Assembly (NCBI GenBank): GCA_021795715.1
Contig: JAJYPD010000004.1
Coordinates: forward strand, 32,842 to 96,841
DNA: 64,000 nucleotides
Direction: 5' to 3'
From: Pseudomonadota bacterium
GTDB lineage: Bacteria; Pseudomonadota; Gammaproteobacteria; Acidiferrobacterales; Acidiferrobacteraceae
The notes below the pieces were generated by a model. It did not search any database. It worked only from the letters and a program-made list of their open reading frames with translations, and was not told the DNA's origin. Below are positions 1 through 7,853 of this stretch, piece by piece. Position 1 is the stretch's first letter. Every line of letters begins with the position of its first letter. Position numbers and translations under genes: made by a program.

Positions 1-127
1 GGTGAATCCCATCCAGGCTGACGGCGGCGTGCAGCATATGGTGGCCGCGCGCCTTAAGCCAAGGCGCGAGTCTGCGGGCGCACACATGCCCATCGAGCAT
101 GATGATGTACTCGGGAGCCTCATCCAT
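1..127 (-). CDS. Partial small protein, PIN-like (DUF5615-type) candidate, cut by the window edge
   Basis: A reading frame opens at an ATG ending at 127 and stays open for 42 codons to the left edge. It is preceded on the minus strand by a very good ribosome binding site (CTGGAGGTCTT) and a TATACT hexamer about 20 bases further up, so I take it as real although only its N-terminus is present. The protein begins MDEAPEYIIMLDGH and continues with an Arg-Arg-Leu-Ala-Pro-Trp-Leu-Lys-Ala-Arg-Gly-His pattern. This resembles the 'LDEnL..RLa..Lr.rGH' opening of DUF5615 PIN-like proteins, often toxins of toxin-antitoxin pairs. The resemblance rests on a short stretch and the function is a guess. Confidence 0.45.
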   Translation of the reverse strand, partial: MDEAPEYIIMLDGHVCARRLAPWLKARGHHMLHAAVSLDGIH

Positions 128-194
128 AAGACCTCCAGGACACCCAAGTATAAGAGGCCCCGCATCGCGCGAGAAGCGCCGGGCGGATCCTGGT

Positions 195-1049
195 TCAACC
201 CTCCGCGGTGTTCAGCCCGGCCGCCGCTTCGCGAATCCGGCGCCGGTCGCGCCGTTTCTCGAGGGCGTCTGGCCTTTCGTCCAGCATTTTTTCGCCGAAG
301 AGGACCTGCTTTAGGAAGCGGAAGCCAAACTGCATCAAGGCGACATCGTCGGTGCGCAGTTGTTCGAGCAAAGTGGCGTCGACCACGTAGACCTCCTGAA
401 ACGGCGCGCTTTGCACGAATTCGCGGAAGCCGTCGAGATCATAGCTTGCCAAAAAAAACAGCTGCAGGCTGCGGTCTGAGGGCTTGCCCACCACCGGTCC
501 GCAGGAGCGCTTTTTCAACACCAGCTGCCGCCATTCGCGGTTCAGTTCGTCGTAGAGGGTCACCGCCTGCTCTTCGCGGTATTCCCGCACCGTCTGGCTT
601 TTCGCCTCGTTGTGCCCGAGGCAGTGGTCTTCCTTGACCACGAAATAGAAATCCTCGTCGACCGGACTGTCTTTTTTGCGCATCGATACGACGCCAAGCG
701 CGTAGTAACGGCAGGCGGCCGGGCGGTCGGCATAGACGCCACAGCCCTCTTCGGTAAGGAAACTGCACGCAGTCGTGTCATCGCGTGTCTTCAGCTTCAG
801 GCCGGGCATGCCCTGACCGTCCATTTCGAACGGGACGGTGTAGCGGAACAGGAACTCCCGCGCGGTGATGCCCAGATGCGTCTTCAGGCGCAGGATGTCA
901 TACGGTGTCAACTGGATGTCGATGCTCTGGCAGCACTTGTTGAAGCAGGCCACACCGCGATGACAGGCAAACGTAAAGGTATTGTCCAGGTCCAGTTTCG
1001 TCGGCGTGATCGGGCTGGACGGAAACGCAATTTCGGGTTCGTCGCTCAT
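195..1049 (-). CDS. YkgJ family cysteine-cluster protein (putative Fe-S or zinc cluster protein)
   Basis: 284 residues. Cysteines C29, C35, C39 and C40 (CHRGVACFNKCC) and then C95, C103 and C113 form the conserved pattern of the YkgJ/PF03692 family. Members are thought to bind a metal or Fe-S cluster and have no well-defined reaction. No signal peptide or membrane segment is visible, so it is probably cytoplasmic. I start at the ATG ending at 1049, preceded by CGAGGATGCC; the longer frame to 1115 would begin inside the aprA terminator. It follows aprA on the same strand but is separated from it by that terminator, so joint expression needs read-through. The C-terminal third is Arg/Glu-rich and unremarkable. 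Confidence 0.8.
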   Translation of the reverse strand: MSDEPEIAFPSSPITPTKLDLDNTFTFACHRGVACFNKCCQSIDIQLTPYDILRLKTHLGITAREFLFRYTVPFEMDGQGMPGLKLKTRDDTTACSFLTEEGCGVYADRPAACRYYALGVVSMRKKDSPVDEDFYFVVKEDHCLGHNEAKSQTVREYREEQAVTLYDELNREWRQLVLKKRSCGPVVGKPSDRSLQLFFLASYDLDGFREFVQSAPFQEVYVVDATLLEQLRTDDVALMQFGFRFLKQVLFGEKMLDERPDALEKRRDRRRIREAAAGLNTAEG

Positions 1050-1084
1050 GGCATCCTCGGGCGCGGCACTGCGGAAAAAGGGGC

Positions 1085-1112
1085 AAAGAAAAAGGGGCCC
1101 CGAAGGGCCCCT
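1085..1112 (-). terminator. Intrinsic terminator of the sat-aprB-aprA operon
   Basis: Read on the minus strand, an 8-bp perfect stem AGGGGCCC / GGGCCCCT closes a UUCG tetraloop and is followed by TTTTCTTT. It begins 33 bases after the aprA stop codon. The UUCG loop is an exceptionally stable cap, so strong termination is expected. Confidence 0.85.
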
Positions 1113-1144
1113 CAAATACTACTCCAATTTGGCTTATCAAAGAA

Positions 1145-3067
1145 CTAGTGACCGGCGGTCGGCTTCGACACCAGGTCCACGTGAGGCCGCTTGAAGACCG
1201 TCCACTTCTTGGCCTTGCGGTCATAGGTGGAGTTGACGAAGCACTTCCAGTTCTTCTCGTCGACGATGTTGAAGTCCATGCGATAGTAAAAGCCCGGGTA
1301 GCGGGACTCTTCGCGGAACTGAATGTGCTTCATGTGCGCCTCGGCGGCCAGCACGCGGTGGTAGTTTTCCCACGCACGCAGCAGCTCATGCAGATCCTTG
1401 GCGCGCATCTTCAGCGCATCTTCCTTCAGCATTTCAAGCTTTTCTTCGGCCACCGCCAGCATCTTGGCGTTGGTCTGATACCAGGTCGCGACGCCGGCCA
1501 CATACTCGTCCATGATCTTCTGCAGACGGAACTGCAGCATCTTGGGTGTGATGTAGTGCGGGTTCACGTCGATCGCCGTGGTGTAGTCCTTGTGTTCCAG
1601 GTACGTACGGACCGGACGGTAGATCTCTTCCACCAGTTCGTTCACCGGGGTGTCGAGTTCCGGCTTCCAGTCCTTGTTGTCCAGCGCGAACTTGACCATG
1701 CCCTTGGCGGCGATACGGCCTTCCGCATGCGAACCCGAGGAGAACTTGTGACCGGAGGCACCAACGCCGTCGCCCGCCGTGAACAGGCCTTTGACGGTGG
1801 TCATGGAGCGATAGCCCCAGTGCCAGTCATCCGGCGCGCCCAGATCTTCGGGTCCCGAGACCCAGATGCCGGAGCAGCCCGAGTGGGAGCCGAGGAGGTA
1901 GGGTTCGGTCGGCATGAGCTCGGAGGCTTTCTTTTCCGGCTCGATGTTCTCACCGGCCCAGACGCCGGCCTGACCAATGCACATGTCGAGGAAGTCTTCC
2001 CAGGCTTCCGCTTCGAGGTGCTTGATCTCCTTTGGCGTCATGGTTTCGGCAAGCTTGGCAAGCGCAGTCGGGGTGTCCATGTAAATCGGACCACGGCCTT
2101 CCTTCATCTCGTGCAGCATGAGGTGGTTGCGCAGGCAGCTCGCCGGGACGGCGGCCAGACCGTACGGAGGATACTGCTTCAGCATCTCCTTGTTGCGGTC
2201 CATGTAGACTTCACCGAACGCGTTGACGGCCTTGGCCTTGAACAGCAGGAACCAGGCGCCCACCGGGCCGTAACCGTCCTTGAAGCGGGCGGGCACGAAG
2301 CGGTTTTCCATCATGGTCAGCTCAGCACCGGCCTCGGCGGCCATCGCGTACGTCGAGCCGGCGTTCCACACCGGGTACCAGGCGCGGCCCGTGCCTTCGC
2401 CGACCGACCGCGGACGGAAGATGTTCACGGCGCCGCCGGCGACCAGCAGGCAAGCCTTGAACTTGTAGACATAGACCTTGTGCTCGCGGACCGAGAAACC
2501 AACGGCACCGGCGACCCGCTTCGGGTCGTTCTTGTCGTTGACGAGCTTGACGATGAAGACGCGCTCCTGGATGTTGTCCATCCCCAGGGCCTTCTTCGCC
2601 GCTTCCGCGACGATCACCTTGTAGGACTCGCCGTTGATCATGATCTGCCATTTACCGGACCGCACGGGCTTGCCGCCATCCTTCAGCGGCTTGTCCTCGT
2701 CGCCCGGCTGCTTCCAGATCGGCAAACCCCATTCCTCGAAGAGGTGCACGGAGTCGTCGACATGGCGGCCCACGTCGTAGGCCAGATCGTCACGTGTGAT
2801 ACCCATCAGGTCGTTGGCGACCATGCGGGCGTAATCCGCCGGATCCTGTCCACCCAGGTAGGTATTGATCGCCGACAGACCTTGCGCAACGGCGCCGGAG
2901 CGGTCCATGGCGGCCTTGTCGACCAGCTTCACCTTGAGGCCGGTGCCTTCGGTCCAGCGCATGATTTCATACGCGGCGCCGCAGGCAGCCATGCCACCGC
3001 CGATCAGCAGGATATCGACGGTTTCTTCGATGACTTGTGGATTACCGAATGTGGCTTCTGTTGACAT
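1145..3067 (-). CDS. aprA: Adenylylsulfate (APS) reductase, alpha subunit
   Basis: 640 residues, usual for AprA. It is the flavoprotein subunit interconverting APS and sulfite plus AMP; in sulfur oxidisers it runs in the sulfite-oxidising direction in the cytoplasm. The N-terminus carries the FAD-binding Rossmann motif (GGGMAACGAAYE, from about residue 23) followed by the SGAVAQGLSAIN segment. Further on are the conserved YLLGSHSGCSGIW region and the second FAD-contacting stretch GLFTAGDGVGASGHKFSSG. The start is preceded by TAAAGGATGAAAT. It lies 68 bp downstream of aprB in a sat-aprB-aprA order. No aprM anchor or qmo gene follows, so the quinone-side electron partner is not encoded next to it. 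Confidence 0.97.
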   Translation of the reverse strand: MSTEATFGNPQVIEETVDILLIGGGMAACGAAYEIMRWTEGTGLKVKLVDKAAMDRSGAVAQGLSAINTYLGGQDPADYARMVANDLMGITRDDLAYDVGRHVDDSVHLFEEWGLPIWKQPGDEDKPLKDGGKPVRSGKWQIMINGESYKVIVAEAAKKALGMDNIQERVFIVKLVNDKNDPKRVAGAVGFSVREHKVYVYKFKACLLVAGGAVNIFRPRSVGEGTGRAWYPVWNAGSTYAMAAEAGAELTMMENRFVPARFKDGYGPVGAWFLLFKAKAVNAFGEVYMDRNKEMLKQYPPYGLAAVPASCLRNHLMLHEMKEGRGPIYMDTPTALAKLAETMTPKEIKHLEAEAWEDFLDMCIGQAGVWAGENIEPEKKASELMPTEPYLLGSHSGCSGIWVSGPEDLGAPDDWHWGYRSMTTVKGLFTAGDGVGASGHKFSSGSHAEGRIAAKGMVKFALDNKDWKPELDTPVNELVEEIYRPVRTYLEHKDYTTAIDVNPHYITPKMLQFRLQKIMDEYVAGVATWYQTNAKMLAVAEEKLEMLKEDALKMRAKDLHELLRAWENYHRVLAAEAHMKHIQFREESRYPGFYYRMDFNIVDEKNWKCFVNSTYDRKAKKWTVFKRPHVDLVSKPTAGH

Positions 3068-3135
3068 ATTTCATCCTTTAGACTCCGGCCCGGGATCTCT
3101 CCCCGTCACGGCCGGATTGTTTAAAAATACCCGTC

Positions 3136-3612
3136 TTACTTCAGCCGGATCAGCTGGCTGCGATCGGTGGGGTACGCGGCCTTCTCGGTAAAGAGCGCCG
3201 TGCCGCCGATGTCGCCGATTTTTGCCAGGTCGGCCTTGGGCTTGTTGGCATACGGATTGATCGAGCCTTCCGCCGTCGTCCGGATGGGGAACTTGAAGCG
3301 CTTCATCGTGCCGTTGCGGAACTTGATCGTCCACATGATCGAGTCCGTGCCACGCAGCGGCTGCACCGAGCCGCCAAGCGGAACGACGTCGGCGTAGTGC
3401 CGCGCCTCGATGGCGTTTTGCGGGCAGATCTTCACGCAGGAATAGCACTCCCAGCACTGCTCGGGCTCCTGGTTGAACGCCTTCATGGCGTGACCCGTCT
3501 TCGAGCCGTCCTTATCGAGCAGCATCAGGTCGTGAGGGCAGATGTACATGCAAGCGGTCTTGTCCTGACCCTTGCAGCCATCGCATTTTTCCGTTCGAAC
3601 AAAAGTTGGCAT
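3136..3612 (-). CDS. aprB: Adenylylsulfate reductase, beta (ferredoxin-like) subunit
   Basis: 158 residues. AprB carries two [4Fe-4S] clusters that wire the AprA flavin to the membrane electron chain. Both ligand sets are visible: C10, C13, C21 and C25 (CxxCx7CxxxC) and C53, C56, C59 and C63 (CWECYSCVKICP). The C-terminal segment matches the family's extended tail that wraps AprA, with MWTIKFRNGTMKRFKFPIR near its start. The ATG is preceded by GGGAG at a spacing of 7. It sits between sat (58 bp upstream) and aprA (68 bp downstream), and a hairpin across the end of sat lies just before it. Confidence 0.96.
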   Translation of the reverse strand: MPTFVRTEKCDGCKGQDKTACMYICPHDLMLLDKDGSKTGHAMKAFNQEPEQCWECYSCVKICPQNAIEARHYADVVPLGGSVQPLRGTDSIMWTIKFRNGTMKRFKFPIRTTAEGSINPYANKPKADLAKIGDIGGTALFTEKAAYPTDRSQLIRLK

Positions 3613-3656
3613 ATCATGACTCCCGTTGTATTGGAACTATGCACCACACAAAATCA

Positions 3657-3686
3657 ACACTCCGCCGGGCTTACTTGGCGGAGTGT
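3657..3686 (-). promoter_or_regulatory. Perfect 10-bp hairpin across the sat stop codon, possible partial terminator or processing site
   Basis: The arms ACACTCCGCC (3657-3666) and GGCGGAGTGT (3677-3686) are exact inverse complements around a 10-base loop that contains the sat stop codon (3671-3673). On the transcribed minus strand the stem is followed by TGATTTTGTG, a weak U-rich tract. It could attenuate transcription into aprBA or protect an RNA end after cleavage. Confidence 0.55.
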
Positions 3687-4888
3687 CCACTCAACTTCAC
3701 TTCTACCTTTTCGTCATCCTTCAGGTTGGCGTAGTACTCGCGCAGAATCGTCAGTACTTCCGGCCTGCTGAATTCATTGGGCACATCCTGGTTTTCGGAC
3801 AGCGCCTTGCGGAGCTTGGTCCCGGAAAGCAGGAGGCGGTCCTTTTCGGTATGCGGGCACGTGCGCGCTGACGCCATGCCGCCGCACTTGTAGCACCAGA
3901 ACGTCCAGTCGATCTTGAGCGGCTTGGTCTCCAGGGAGCCCGGCTCGATGTCGTCGAAGATCTTGTGGGCGTCAAACGGGCCGTAGTAATCGCCCACGCC
4001 CGCGTGGTCGCGGCCGACGATCAGGTACGAGCAGCCGTAATTCTGGCGGAACAGCGCGTGCAAAAGCGCCTCGCGCGGACCGGCGTACCGCATGTCCAGA
4101 GGGTACCCGGACTGCACGATCGTATCTTTGACAAATGCCACTTCGATCAACTTGGCGATGGCGCGTGAACGGACTTCCGCCGGAATGTCGCCGGGCTTTA
4201 GCTTGCCAAGCAGCGAATGGATGAGCACGCCATCGCAGATCTCGACGGCGATCTTGGCCAGATACTCGTGCGACCGGTGCATCGGATTGCGGGTCTGGAA
4301 CGCCGCCACCGTCGACCAGTTTTTGCTCTCGAACAGCGCGCGTGTCTGCGCGGGCGTCATGTACGTCCCTGCGTACTTCGTCGGGAAATCGCCCTGGGAG
4401 AGAACCTTGACCGGCCCGGCGAGATTGACCGCCCCCTGGTCCATGACCATCTTTACGCCCGGATGGGCGAGGTCGGTGGTCTTGTACACCGTCTGGCACT
4501 CATGCGCTATGTCGATCGAGTACTTTTCGGTCACCTGCATGGTCGCCATGATCTCGTTCGACTCTTTGTCGAGGAGGGCGATTTCACTGCCGGTCTTGAT
4601 GTTCTGTGCGGTTGTTTCGTCGGTGGAGAGGGTGATGGGGATGGGCCAGAAGATGCCGTTGGCAAGTCGCATGTTGTCGCATACGCTGCGCCAGTCGCGA
4701 TGATTCATGAAGCCGTCGAGCGGTGTGAAGCCGCCGATGCCGAGCATCAGGACGTCACCGACTTCGCGCGAGCTCAACGCGACGACGGGCAGAGTTTTGG
4801 CGCGTTCCCGCTCGGCCTTGAGGGCGGCGCCCTCCAGTAAAAGAGGTTTGAGTCCGGCACCACCGTGAGGTCTGACCAATTTGGACAT
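3671..4888 (-). CDS. sat: Sulfate adenylyltransferase (ATP sulfurylase), dissimilatory type
   Basis: 405 residues, the homo-oligomeric Sat type rather than CysDN. In this setting it converts APS and pyrophosphate to ATP and sulfate, conserving energy from sulfite oxidation. The nucleotide-binding [11 protein letters not shown] motif lies near residue 195, with the GRDHAGVGD motif downstream. A zinc site Cx2Cx8CxH ([15 protein letters not shown]) lies near residue 331, as in Sat of sulfate reducers and sulfur oxidisers. The start has GAGG ten bases upstream. It is the first gene of sat-aprB-aprA, with a 300-bp regulatory-looking gap before it. Confidence 0.97.
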   Translation of the reverse strand: MSKLVRPHGGAGLKPLLLEGAALKAERERAKTLPVVALSSREVGDVLMLGIGGFTPLDGFMNHRDWRSVCDNMRLANGIFWPIPITLSTDETTAQNIKTGSEIALLDKESNEIMATMQVTEKYSIDIAHECQTVYKTTDLAHPGVKMVMDQGAVNLAGPVKVLSQGDFPTKYAGTYMTPAQTRALFESKNWSTVAAFQTRNPMHRSHEYLAKIAVEICDGVLIHSLLGKLKPGDIPAEVRSRAIAKLIEVAFVKDTIVQSGYPLDMRYAGPREALLHALFRQNYGCSYLIVGRDHAGVGDYYGPFDAHKIFDDIEPGSLETKPLKIDWTFWCYKCGGMASARTCPHTEKDRLLLSGTKLRKALSENQDVPNEFSRPEVLTILREYYANLKDDEKVEVKLSGHSAK

Positions 4889-5195
4889 TACGAAGTTTCC
4901 TCAAGTTAGGAGAATACGAATACCCGGCGGCTCAGGACGGCAAAACCAATTGGCTGCCCGAATGTAAACGCAAGTCAAAGCGAAAACTAATCAGTAATCC
5001 GCTGATCCGCATAAAGCGTGCTTATTTCAGATGCACCTTACTTAAGTATCTGCTTATTTAATATAGAGCAATGTAAGAAAATACTTAAGGAACGTACGCC
5101 CCGCACAGGGCAGTCCATTGTGCGTGTTTTCCCGGGCGCGGGCAAGATGACGCGTCCGGAGTGCGCCGGGTAGACACGTTCTAAAAACGGACTCT
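4889..5195. promoter_or_regulatory. Regulatory gap upstream of sat, with an AT-rich island and an inverted repeat
   Basis: This 307-bp stretch has no credible gene and lies between sat and the small exported-protein gene, both on the minus strand. Bases about 4975-5095 are much more AT-rich than the surroundings. They contain TTACTTAAGTAT (5038-5049) and ATACTTAAGGAA (5081-5092), inverse complements at 11 of 12 positions. Each has a CTTAAG palindrome, and the palindrome centres are 43 bp apart, about four helical turns. This looks like a paired operator. A minus-strand TTGACT (4973-4978) is a possible -35, but I see no convincing -10 partner. Confidence 0.5.
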
Positions 5196-5600
5196 TCAGC
5201 GGTTGGATGGCGGCGTCAGCATTTTGATGCGTGTCGTATCGTAGCGGAGCCGGGTCTGGATCCGTTCTATGGCCGCGGCGCGGCGCGCCTGCAATTGCCG
5301 GTTGCGCGGCATCGGCGTCGCGAGCAGCGCCTGCAGGGCATGCGCCCAGCGGCTTTTGTCGGCGTACAGCCCGGGGAGGCGGGCCGCCGGCCGCGGGGCG
5401 GGCGGGGGCGGGCGCCCGGGCGGATGCGGCTCTCTGCCGATGGCGACCACATGCAGGCGGCCGCGGCAGCCTGCCGGCCGATGATCACTGTAGTGCCAGT
5501 GGCCATGCGGCCCGCTGCACTTGAAGACCGTCGCGGACACGGCCGGGGGCAGGCAGGCGCCGATCAAGGTCAACCGGTGGTACCATCGCAGGTTTCGCAT
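5196..5600 (-). CDS. Small exported protein, DUF4124-like
   Basis: 134 residues from the ATG ending at 5600. The N-terminus (MRNLRWYHRLTLIGACLPPAVSA) looks like a Sec signal peptide with cleavage after Ala-Val-Ser-Ala. The mature start TVFKCSG..GHWHYSD resembles the short DUF4124 domain seen at the N-terminus of many periplasmic proteins of unknown role in gammaproteobacteria. A proline/arginine-rich linker and a basic helix follow. A longer frame reaches 5636 but would overlap the divergent TSUP gene and lose the signal peptide. The function is unknown. Confidence 0.6.
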   Translation of the reverse strand: MRNLRWYHRLTLIGACLPPAVSATVFKCSGPHGHWHYSDHRPAGCRGRLHVVAIGREPHPPGRPPPPAPRPAARLPGLYADKSRWAHALQALLATPMPRNRQLQARRAAAIERIQTRLRYDTTRIKMLTPPSNR

Positions 5601-5623
5601 GCTCAGAAACCTAGGGTAGGACC

Positions 5624-6382
5624 ATGCCTGAGTCAATGACGCGCGCGGCCATTCTCTTCGCCGTGGCCTTCGTCGCCAATGGGTTCGCGGCCATGGCCGG
5701 GGGTGGCGTGGGCCTCATCCAGCTGCCGGCCCTCTTGCTGCTGGGGCTCGCGTTCCCGCAGGCGCTTGCAACCCACAAGGTTGCCAGCGTGGCGCTCGGC
5801 CTTGGGGCTGCAGCGCGTTACGCGCGGCGCGTGACATTCGAACGCACGCTGCTCGTCATCATGCTGACGGCCGGGCTTCCGGGTGCGCTGATCGGCGCTT
5901 TGGCGATGCTGGTCGTTCCGGGCCAGGCCGCGCGCTGGGTCCTCGGATTCCTGACCATCGCGCTCGGGTTTTACTCGTTGTCACGCCGCGACATGGGGCA
6001 ACGGCACGAACCGCGCCACCGCGATCCGGCCGGGCTTGCCATCGGCGCCGCCGTGCTGTTCCTGATCGGCCTGCTAAACGGCTCCATCACCGCCGGCACC
6101 GGGCTTTTTTCGACGCTATGGCTGGTGCGCTGGTTCGGCCTCGATTATAAGCGGGCGGTCACCTATACGCTCGTTTTCGTCGGCATCGGCTGGAACGCCA
6201 CCGGTGCGGCCGCCTTGGGTGCATTCGGCGCGGTCGCCTGGCCATGGCTGCCGCCACTCCTTGCGGGCGCTCTCGCCGGCAGCTATGCGGGCGCGCACGT
6301 GGCGCTGGGCCGCGGCAACAAATGGATCAAGACCGCCTTCGAGATCGTGACGATCGCCGTGGGCGCCCGCCTGCTCTTTTGA
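5624..6382 (+). CDS. TSUP (TauE/SafE) family anion exporter
   Basis: 252 residues with about eight hydrophobic segments arranged as two repeats, typical of the TauE/SafE family. The N-terminal signature is NGFAAMAGGGVGLIQLPALL and the second repeat begins near GLLNGSITAGTG. Family members move sulfite, sulfoacetate, sulfate or other organic anions across the inner membrane. Its position close to sat-aprBA makes sulfite or sulfate export an attractive idea, but the family has many substrates and the gene is on the opposite strand. Start: ATG at 5624 with AGGAC just upstream; an in-frame ATG at 5636 is an alternative. Confidence 0.85.
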   Translation: MPESMTRAAILFAVAFVANGFAAMAGGGVGLIQLPALLLLGLAFPQALATHKVASVALGLGAAARYARRVTFERTLLVIMLTAGLPGALIGALAMLVVPGQAARWVLGFLTIALGFYSLSRRDMGQRHEPRHRDPAGLAIGAAVLFLIGLLNGSITAGTGLFSTLWLVRWFGLDYKRAVTYTLVFVGIGWNATGAAALGAFGAVAWPWLPPLLAGALAGSYAGAHVALGRGNKWIKTAFEIVTIAVGARLLF

Positions 6383-6386
6383 GACG

Positions 6387-7040
6387 TCAGCCGGGTACGC
6401 CGTAGCGCGCGCGGTAGGTGCGGATGGCGGGCACATGGTCATCGAGACCCGCGCGCGTCTCCAGGTAGGCGAGCAGGCCCGACAGGCGGGCCAGGCGGAT
6501 TACCGGCACGCCATGGCGCGCCTCGATTTCGTTCACTGCGGAGCGCTCATTCTGGCCGCGTTCTTCCCGGTCCAAGGCGATGGCGACACCGGCCAATCTC
6601 GCTCCGGCCGCCTCGATGAGCGCCACCGACTCGCCGACCGAGGTACCCGCGGAGATGACGTCATCGACGACCAGGATCCGGCCGCACAACGGGGGGCCGA
6701 CGATGGTGCCGCCTTCGCCGTGATCCTTGGCCTCCTTGCGGTTGAAGGCGAAAGGCTTGTCGATACCGAACCGGTTGGCCGCGCCGATGGCGACGGCCAC
6801 GGCGAGCGGAATGCCCTTGTAGGCCGGCCCAAACAACATGTCATAGGCCAGTCCCTGCGCATCGATCGCCTGGGCGTACAGTTCCCCCAGACGAGCCATC
6901 GCCGCACCGGTGGTGAACGCGGCGGCGTTGAAAAAATACGGGCTCACGCGGCCGGATTTCAGGGTGAATTCGCCAAACCGCAATGCGCCGCAGCGGATGG
7001 CCAGATCAAAGAATTCCTGTTCGGTGTGATTGGCCGGCAT
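6387..7040 (-). CDS. pyrE: Orotate phosphoribosyltransferase
   Basis: 217 residues, the usual length. It transfers orotate onto PRPP to give OMP in pyrimidine synthesis. The PRPP-binding signature ILVVDDVISAGTS is present near residue 120, and the N-terminal FTLKSGRVSPYFFN motif matches PyrE. It is convergent with the TSUP gene, with 4 bp between stop codons and no visible terminator. It is followed upstream by xth on the same strand (9 bp), so pyrE is probably co-transcribed with xth. The remaining pyr genes are in a separate operon at 19.1-21.8 kb. Confidence 0.96.
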   Translation of the reverse strand: MPANHTEQEFFDLAIRCGALRFGEFTLKSGRVSPYFFNAAAFTTGAAMARLGELYAQAIDAQGLAYDMLFGPAYKGIPLAVAVAIGAANRFGIDKPFAFNRKEAKDHGEGGTIVGPPLCGRILVVDDVISAGTSVGESVALIEAAGARLAGVAIALDREERGQNERSAVNEIEARHGVPVIRLARLSGLLAYLETRAGLDDHVPAIRTYRARYGVPG

Positions 7041-7049
7041 ATGTGATCC

Positions 7050-7835
7050 TCAAGGATAATCGTACTCTATCGTAAGCGGCGCATGATCCGAAAAGCGCAG
7101 GTCGCGATAGATCTCACCCCGCCGGGCGCAGCCCGCCAGGGCCGGTGTGGCGACGTGGTAGTCGATCCGCCATCCGACATTATTCTCCCATGCCCGCCCC
7201 CGGTTGCTCCACCAGGTGTAGCCCTCGCCGGTGGCCTCGGGGTAGAGCCAGCGGTAGACGTCGACCAGGCCGACCGGCCCGAACACTTCATCGAGCCACG
7301 CGCGCTCCTCCGGCAGGAAGCCCGAGTTCTTCTGGTTGCTGCGCCAGTTTTTCAGGTCTTGTTGGGTGTGGGCGACATTCCAGTCGCCACAGAGCAGGAT
7401 CGACCGATCGCTGGTTGCGAGCGTGCGCAGTTGCGGCGTGAACTCGTCGATGAAGCGGAACTTCGCCGCCTGGCGTTCGGGTGAACTCGAGCCGGACGGC
7501 ACGTACACCGACACCACCGACAGCTTGCCGAAGTCCGCCTGGATATAGCGGCCTTCGGCGTCGAACTCGGCGACGCCAATGCCCTCGATCAGCCGGTCCG
7601 GCTGGTGCTTGCGGCGAAAGTAGAGCCCGACGCCGCTATAACCGGGTCGCTCGGCGAAATGGAAGGCGCCCTCGTATCCGTCCGGCGCGAGCATCTGCGC
7701 CGTCAGGTCGGCGCGGCGCGCCTTCAGTTCCTGAACGCAGATCACATCCGCATCCTGCGCGGCGAGCCAAGCGAAAAAGCCCTTGCCGGCGGCGGCGCGG
7801 ATGCCATTTAGGTTAAGTGTGATGATACGCAGCAT
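7050..7835 (-). CDS. xth: Exodeoxyribonuclease III (AP endonuclease)
   Basis: 261 residues of the exonuclease III/APE1 fold. The catalytic motifs are in order: the metal-site region LNLNGIRAAAGKG at the start, VICVQELKA (catalytic Glu), the YSGVGLY segment, LLCGDWNVAH near the middle, and the terminal FSDHAPL with the catalytic Asp-His. It repairs abasic sites and trims 3' blocks in the cytoplasm. The Trp-rich segment TWWSNRGRAWENNVGWRIDY is typical. It lies 9 bp upstream of pyrE and 18 bp downstream of the AmpG-like gene, all on the minus strand. Confidence 0.95.
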   Translation of the reverse strand: MLRIITLNLNGIRAAAGKGFFAWLAAQDADVICVQELKARRADLTAQMLAPDGYEGAFHFAERPGYSGVGLYFRRKHQPDRLIEGIGVAEFDAEGRYIQADFGKLSVVSVYVPSGSSSPERQAAKFRFIDEFTPQLRTLATSDRSILLCGDWNVAHTQQDLKNWRSNQKNSGFLPEERAWLDEVFGPVGLVDVYRWLYPEATGEGYTWWSNRGRAWENNVGWRIDYHVATPALAGCARRGEIYRDLRFSDHAPLTIEYDYP

Positions 7836-7853
7836 GCAAGCCTCGGGTGCGCG

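Noticed and set aside
1148..3064. A 638-codon open frame on the plus strand opposite aprA
   Set aside because: It mirrors the aprA frame almost end to end. Long antisense frames are expected in GC-rich coding DNA, and the translation has no family features.
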